Origin: Cognatishimia sp. 1_MG-2023
Lineage (GTDB): Bacteria > Pseudomonadota > Alphaproteobacteria > Rhodobacterales > Rhodobacteraceae
Length of the DNA: 64,000 bases
Direction of reading: 5' to 3'
Assembly: GCF_030548175.1 (NCBI RefSeq)
Contig: NZ_JAUORX010000004.1
Location: 248,001 to 312,000 of the forward strand
The position numbers and the translations under genes are program-made. Below are positions 60,807-64,000 of this stretch, piece by piece. Below the pieces are notes generated by a model, which was given only the letters and a program-made list of their open reading frames with translations, made no database searches and had not been told where the DNA came from. The stretch's first letter is position 1, and each line of letters starts with the position of its first letter.

Positions 60807-61153
60807 TGCACCCGCTCCATATCAAAGGAAACCACGATGGCCGCATTGGCGATCACCGTCTGCCCATCCCGATGTGGCGCTTGGATGTTCAAGCCGCCTT
60901 CTTCAACCGTGATAGAGGGTTGGCCATACGGGAAAATCTTTAAAAGTTCTTCTTTATCAACAGCTTCTGGCTTCGCGACACCGATCTTCGCCTCGATGAT
61001 CATCGCTTCTTTTGGAAAGCCAAACAGCTCTGCCATGTTGATTGAATTGTGCCAAAGCGCATCTTTCAACGCCCGGCCTGCGGCTTGAGTATAGTCTTCA
61101 CGCCGTAGAGATGTGCCCATCCCAAATTCCACAAGAACACGTGTTTTCGCCAT
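60803..61153 (-). CDS. Lin0512-family protein (first of a tandem pair)
   Basis: A 116-residue paralogue: VEFGMGTSLRREDYTQAAGR, KDALWHNSINMAELFGFPKE, AKIGVAKPEAVDKEEL and GGLNIQAPHRDGQTVIANAA. Length close to that of the second copy. The start is an ATG with CCGGAGC-type ribosome site. It lies downstream of trxA by about 140 bp, with the trxA terminator (61243-61272) between. The pair's role is unknown; in other bacteria members of this family are found singly. Confidence 0.8.
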   Translation of the reverse strand: MAKTRVLVEFGMGTSLRREDYTQAAGRALKDALWHNSINMAELFGFPKEAMIIEAKIGVAKPEAVDKEELLKIFPYGQPSITVEEGGLNIQAPHRDGQTVIANAAIVVSFDMERVQ

Positions 61154-61242
61154 GTCTGGCTCCTTTGTTCATTTGGGCACAGACTGCGGGACAGCTGCAA
61201 AAATGAAAAGAGGCCAGAGCGGTTTTCTACTAAGACCAGCCA

Positions 61243-61272
61243 ACAAAAAAGGCGCCCCAAAGGGACGCCTTT
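61243..61272 (-). terminator. Terminator after trxA
   Basis: AAAGGCG pairs with CGCCTTT with an inner CCC/GGG stem (one C-A mismatch). On the minus strand TTTTTT follows. Confidence 0.88.
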
Positions 61273-61294
61273 CGTTACTACAAGTTATTCAAAC

Positions 61295-61615
61295 TTATAG
61301 AGAATCTTCGATCCAGCTTTGCAAAGCGGCCTTTGGCGCTGCGCCTGCACGGTTGGAAACAACCTGACCGTCTTTGAAAATGAACAGCGCTGGAATACCG
61401 CGCACGCCCATCGCAGCCGCCGCGTTCGGGTTGCTATCTACATCAACTTTGACGACTTTTACTTTTTCGCCAAACTCGTCAGACAGCTCCTCAAGAGCCG
61501 GGCCGATTTGTTTGCAAGGGCCACACCATTCTGCCCAAAAGTCTACGACTACAGGAACATCAGAATTTTTGACTTCAGCGTCAAAGGTGGCATCGGTGAC
61601 AGCGACGGTGGCCAT
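61295..61615 (-). CDS. trxA: Thioredoxin 1
   Basis: A 106-residue thioredoxin with active site W30-C31-G-P-C34, cis-Pro in [13 protein letters not shown] and typical end SWIEDSL. The start ATG at 61613-61615 gives the standard N-terminus; an upstream in-frame start is rejected. It lies 60 bp after addA on the same strand, a frequent arrangement in roseobacters. Confidence 0.97.
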   Translation of the reverse strand: MATVAVTDATFDAEVKNSDVPVVVDFWAEWCGPCKQIGPALEELSDEFGEKVKVVKVDVDSNPNAAAAMGVRGIPALFIFKDGQVVSNRAGAAPKAALQSWIEDSL

Positions 61616-61675
61616 TTGGGCTCTCCTAGGAAGAATTTGGGTCGGCTCTGAACCTAGGTACACTATCTAGTGGCG

Positions 61676-64000
61676 TCAAGATGGATACACGTTTCCAAGG
61701 GCCTTCGTCACCAATTCGTGTGGCAGTGGCATAAGCTCGGCGGTCTTTGTCCAAAGCAATGCAGTACTAATCCGACGTCCCGGATAAATCTGCGCCAAAG
61801 CATGTGCATAGGCTCCCATTTGCCGTAATAGCCCTTCTGGAACCTGTTCAGGACGTGTCGGCGCGACTGCGTTTGTTTTGAAATCAATTGCGATGATTTC
61901 GTCGTCTGTCACGATCAACCGATCCACGGTGCCATGCAGGGTACGATCACCCAATCCAGCCGTTAATGACACTTCCGCCAGTGTTTCAGGTGCGAAAACA
62001 GATTTTAAATCAGCGGATTGCAGTACTTTTTCGGCTTCTTGCAGCAAACTGGGCCAACCGTCGTCATCCGGATCTCCACCGTTCTCTAAGATTTTCGGCG
62101 CGTATTCCTGCCAGCGGTCTGTAGGCAAATTCGGAAGATGTTCTAACAACAGATGGATTTGCCGCCCACGCTTCTTTGCGGCCTCTTCGTCCAATCCAGC
62201 CTCGCCTGCCAGAGCCTTTGCGCCGCCTAAGTCTGACGGGCTAAGTGTTTCCAGCGCGGGTTCAACCACCGGTGCAGGTTTCCAGAAATACGGCGCAAGG
62301 TCTGGCATGTCCTTATCCGCGGCCGCTTCACCTTCCTCTACCGGTCCTGACCAATCCCCGTGGGAATATCGCAGCCCTTCGCCAAACCGGAAATCACAAG
62401 GCGTAGCCCCCGCCGATTTCATACCGGCCTCGACAATCTGATACCAACTGTCCCCAGCCTTATCGAGATCACCCGCCGCCGCCACGATCAGCCATTTTTC
62501 AGCCCGTGTCATGGCCACATACAGTAGGCGCAAACGTTCAGCGCGCTGCGCCTTAACCAATTCTTCACGCGCGTCTGCGATAGTCTTTGGCGCGGTTGCA
62601 CTGGCGGTATTCCACAAGGACAGTTCGCCGCTTTCGATGATTTGATCAGTGGACCGGATCAGTCGCTTGCCAGTATCAGGCATGATCACGATCGGTGCTT
62701 CTAGCCCCTTTGATCCGTGGACCGTCATGACCCGGATTTGGTCACTCGCGCTATCCATCTGGCGTTTGATTTCCAGATCGTCAGTTTCCATCCAAACCAA
62801 AAAGCCCGTCAGACTTGGAACAGAGCTACGTTCGTAGGACAGTGCTTGCGATAACAGGGCATTGATCCCATCCTCGGCTTCGTTCCCAAGTCGTGCCAGC
62901 AGCTTACGCCGCCCATCATGCCGCGTGAGCACGCGTTCAATCAGATCGTAGGGTCGTAAGAAGTCTGTCTTGCTCATCAAGTCAGACAGAACCGCCATGG
63001 TTTCTGGGAATTCGCCGCCTCGGTCCCGCAAAGCTTGCCATAATAACGGCGTTGAACGGCGGTGTGCTAAGTCAAACAATTGCTGTTCTGACCAATTGAA
63101 CAAGGGGGAGCGCAGGATCGTTGCAAGCGAAAGGCTGTCTTCTGGCGTTGCTAAGAAATTTAGTAATGCGCTCAGGTCTTTAACGGCCATCTCGGCGCCG
63201 ACCTTCAGGCGGTCCGCTCCGGCAATGGGCAGTTTTGCAGCCTTACAGGCGCGAATGATTTCTTGGAATAAATCCGACCGGCGTTGCACCAATATCAAGA
63301 AGTCCCCGGCCCGGACAGGCCGCTGACGGTACAAGCCATCATCCCCTTTTTTCGAAGGAATGGTGACCTTGTCGCGGATCATCCGCTTAATCTCGCGCGC
63401 GATGTTTTGGGCCAGATAAACGGTGTGATGGGTCTCGCTTAGACGATCTACAGGATCGTACCAATCACCCTCTTCGGGGCTTTCGCTTTTCTCTACAACA
63501 GGCCACAGATCGACCCGTCCGGGAAGGTCCGAGTTGAACGCGATGTGCTGTTCAAAATCGGAATCAGGCCGCACGTTAAAACACGCATCGACAACACGCA
63601 GAACCGCGTCAGAGGATCGGAACGAATACTCTAGCTCCAGCGCTTGAAGGGGCTGATCAGCGCCATGCAGGCGTTCGCCGAACTCACGCCGCATCCGGTC
63701 AAACTCGGCGGGGTCGGCACCTTGAAAGCTATAGATCGACTGCTTTTTATCACCGACTACAAAGATCGTGCGTTGGGTTTCGTCACGTGCACCAGAGCCG
63801 GCGGTGAATTCCTGCGCCAATCGTTCGATCACCTGCCATTGCACGGGACTGGTGTCTTGTGCCTCGTCGACAAGGATGTGGTCGATTCCGCCATCCAGAC
63901 GGTACAGCACCCATTCCGCCACGGCCTGATCCGACAAAAGGTTTCGGGCACGATGAATAAGATCGTCAAAGTCCAACCACCCAAGCCGTTGTTTGTGGTT
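61676..64000 (-). CDS. addA: AddA, ATP-dependent helicase/nuclease subunit (5' end missing)
   Basis: The last ~775 residues of AddA, the RecBCD-like double-strand-break repair enzyme. The frame runs off the right edge without a start: reading upstream gives NHKQRLGWLDFDDLIHRARN. Visible helicase motifs: HILVDEAQDTSPVQWQVIER, FVVGDKKQSIYSFQGADPAE, LEYSFRSSDAVL, VMTVHGSKGLEAPIVIM and LLYVAMTRAEKWLIVAA. The C-terminal RecB-type nuclease has EVSLTAGLGDRTLHGTVDRL and IIAIDFKTNAVAP. addB is expected further upstream, off the window. Confidence 0.95.
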   Translation of the reverse strand, partial: NHKQRLGWLDFDDLIHRARNLLSDQAVAEWVLYRLDGGIDHILVDEAQDTSPVQWQVIERLAQEFTAGSGARDETQRTIFVVGDKKQSIYSFQGADPAEFDRMRREFGERLHGADQPLQALELEYSFRSSDAVLRVVDACFNVRPDSDFEQHIAFNSDLPGRVDLWPVVEKSESPEEGDWYDPVDRLSETHHTVYLAQNIAREIKRMIRDKVTIPSKKGDDGLYRQRPVRAGDFLILVQRRSDLFQEIIRACKAAKLPIAGADRLKVGAEMAVKDLSALLNFLATPEDSLSLATILRSPLFNWSEQQLFDLAHRRSTPLLWQALRDRGGEFPETMAVLSDLMSKTDFLRPYDLIERVLTRHDGRRKLLARLGNEAEDGINALLSQALSYERSSVPSLTGFLVWMETDDLEIKRQMDSASDQIRVMTVHGSKGLEAPIVIMPDTGKRLIRSTDQIIESGELSLWNTASATAPKTIADAREELVKAQRAERLRLLYVAMTRAEKWLIVAAAGDLDKAGDSWYQIVEAGMKSAGATPCDFRFGEGLRYSHGDWSGPVEEGEAAADKDMPDLAPYFWKPAPVVEPALETLSPSDLGGAKALAGEAGLDEEAAKKRGRQIHLLLEHLPNLPTDRWQEYAPKILENGGDPDDDGWPSLLQEAEKVLQSADLKSVFAPETLAEVSLTAGLGDRTLHGTVDRLIVTDDEIIAIDFKTNAVAPTRPEQVPEGLLRQMGAYAHALAQIYPGRRISTALLWTKTAELMPLPHELVTKALGNVYPS

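Noticed and set aside
1-64000. CRISPR array, prophage, integron or toxin-antitoxin island
   Set aside because: No spaced direct repeats, integrase, transposase, phage structural genes or toxin/antitoxin pairs were recognised; gene content is core metabolism and information processing.

Overview
The window looks like a core chromosomal segment of an alphaproteobacterium of the Rhodobacteraceae, most likely the Roseobacter group. The evidence is the gene order rimP-nusA-ylxR/L7Ae-infB, the rho-mnmE-mnmG-rsmG-parA-parB block next to maf-aroE-coaE-dnaQ-secB-fxsA-Tim44-mltA-smr-hslUV, the addA-trxA pair, an alphaproteobacterial-type long UbiG/HemH set, and moderate GC by eye. I see no insertion sequence, prophage, integron, CRISPR array, rRNA or tRNA gene. 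The genus cannot be fixed from the sequence alone.

Layout. 1-6.4 kb: the tail of argJ, mutT, a 40-residue small protein and the leftward translation/transcription operon rimP-nusA-ylxR-infB. 6.5-18 kb: mixed housekeeping genes, including a DUF998-like membrane protein, a double CDGSH iron-sulfur protein, an orphan peptide-binding protein, prolyl iminopeptidase, ubiG, a leftward comF-grxC-nitrilase-marR-small membrane protein run, a methyltransferase, hemH, and two L,D-transpeptidases around a CAP lipoprotein. 18-33.5 kb: an RNA uracil methyltransferase, an ABC exporter, hslO-Nudix-cca, a Nudix gene, a divergent REC-PP2C/HPt signalling pair, ilvA, argG, msrA, rbsK and maeB. 33.6-42 kb: mutS, a TPM-domain protein, hrcA-grpE, rph-rdgB-hemW and a DUF454 gene. 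42-56 kb: the replication-origin neighbourhood. 56-64 kb: a DUF900 hydrolase, hslU, a DM13 protein, hslV, a DUF1127 small protein, tandem Lin0512 proteins, trxA and the 3' part of addA.

The most informative region is 42-52.6 kb. Two perfect 16-bp parS palindromes lie in the 5' ends of rsmG and mnmG beside parAB. A 420-bp gap between hemJ and maf holds an all-A/T 20-mer and several DnaA-box-like 9-mers, one perfect and overlapping the maf start codon. Genes on both sides are transcribed away from the gap. I read this gap as the likely chromosomal origin.

No clearly new multi-gene system was found. The observations most worth checking are: the split of hslV and hslU by an oppositely oriented DM13 gene, with a terminator on the hslV stop codon; an expanded parS-like palindrome upstream of hslV; a leader ORF with competing stems before the DUF1127 gene; a terminator-like hairpin just before rimP; a repeated two-hairpin intergenic element; repeated 4-bp convergent stop-codon overlaps; several very small proteins; and the unexplained tandem Lin0512 pair.
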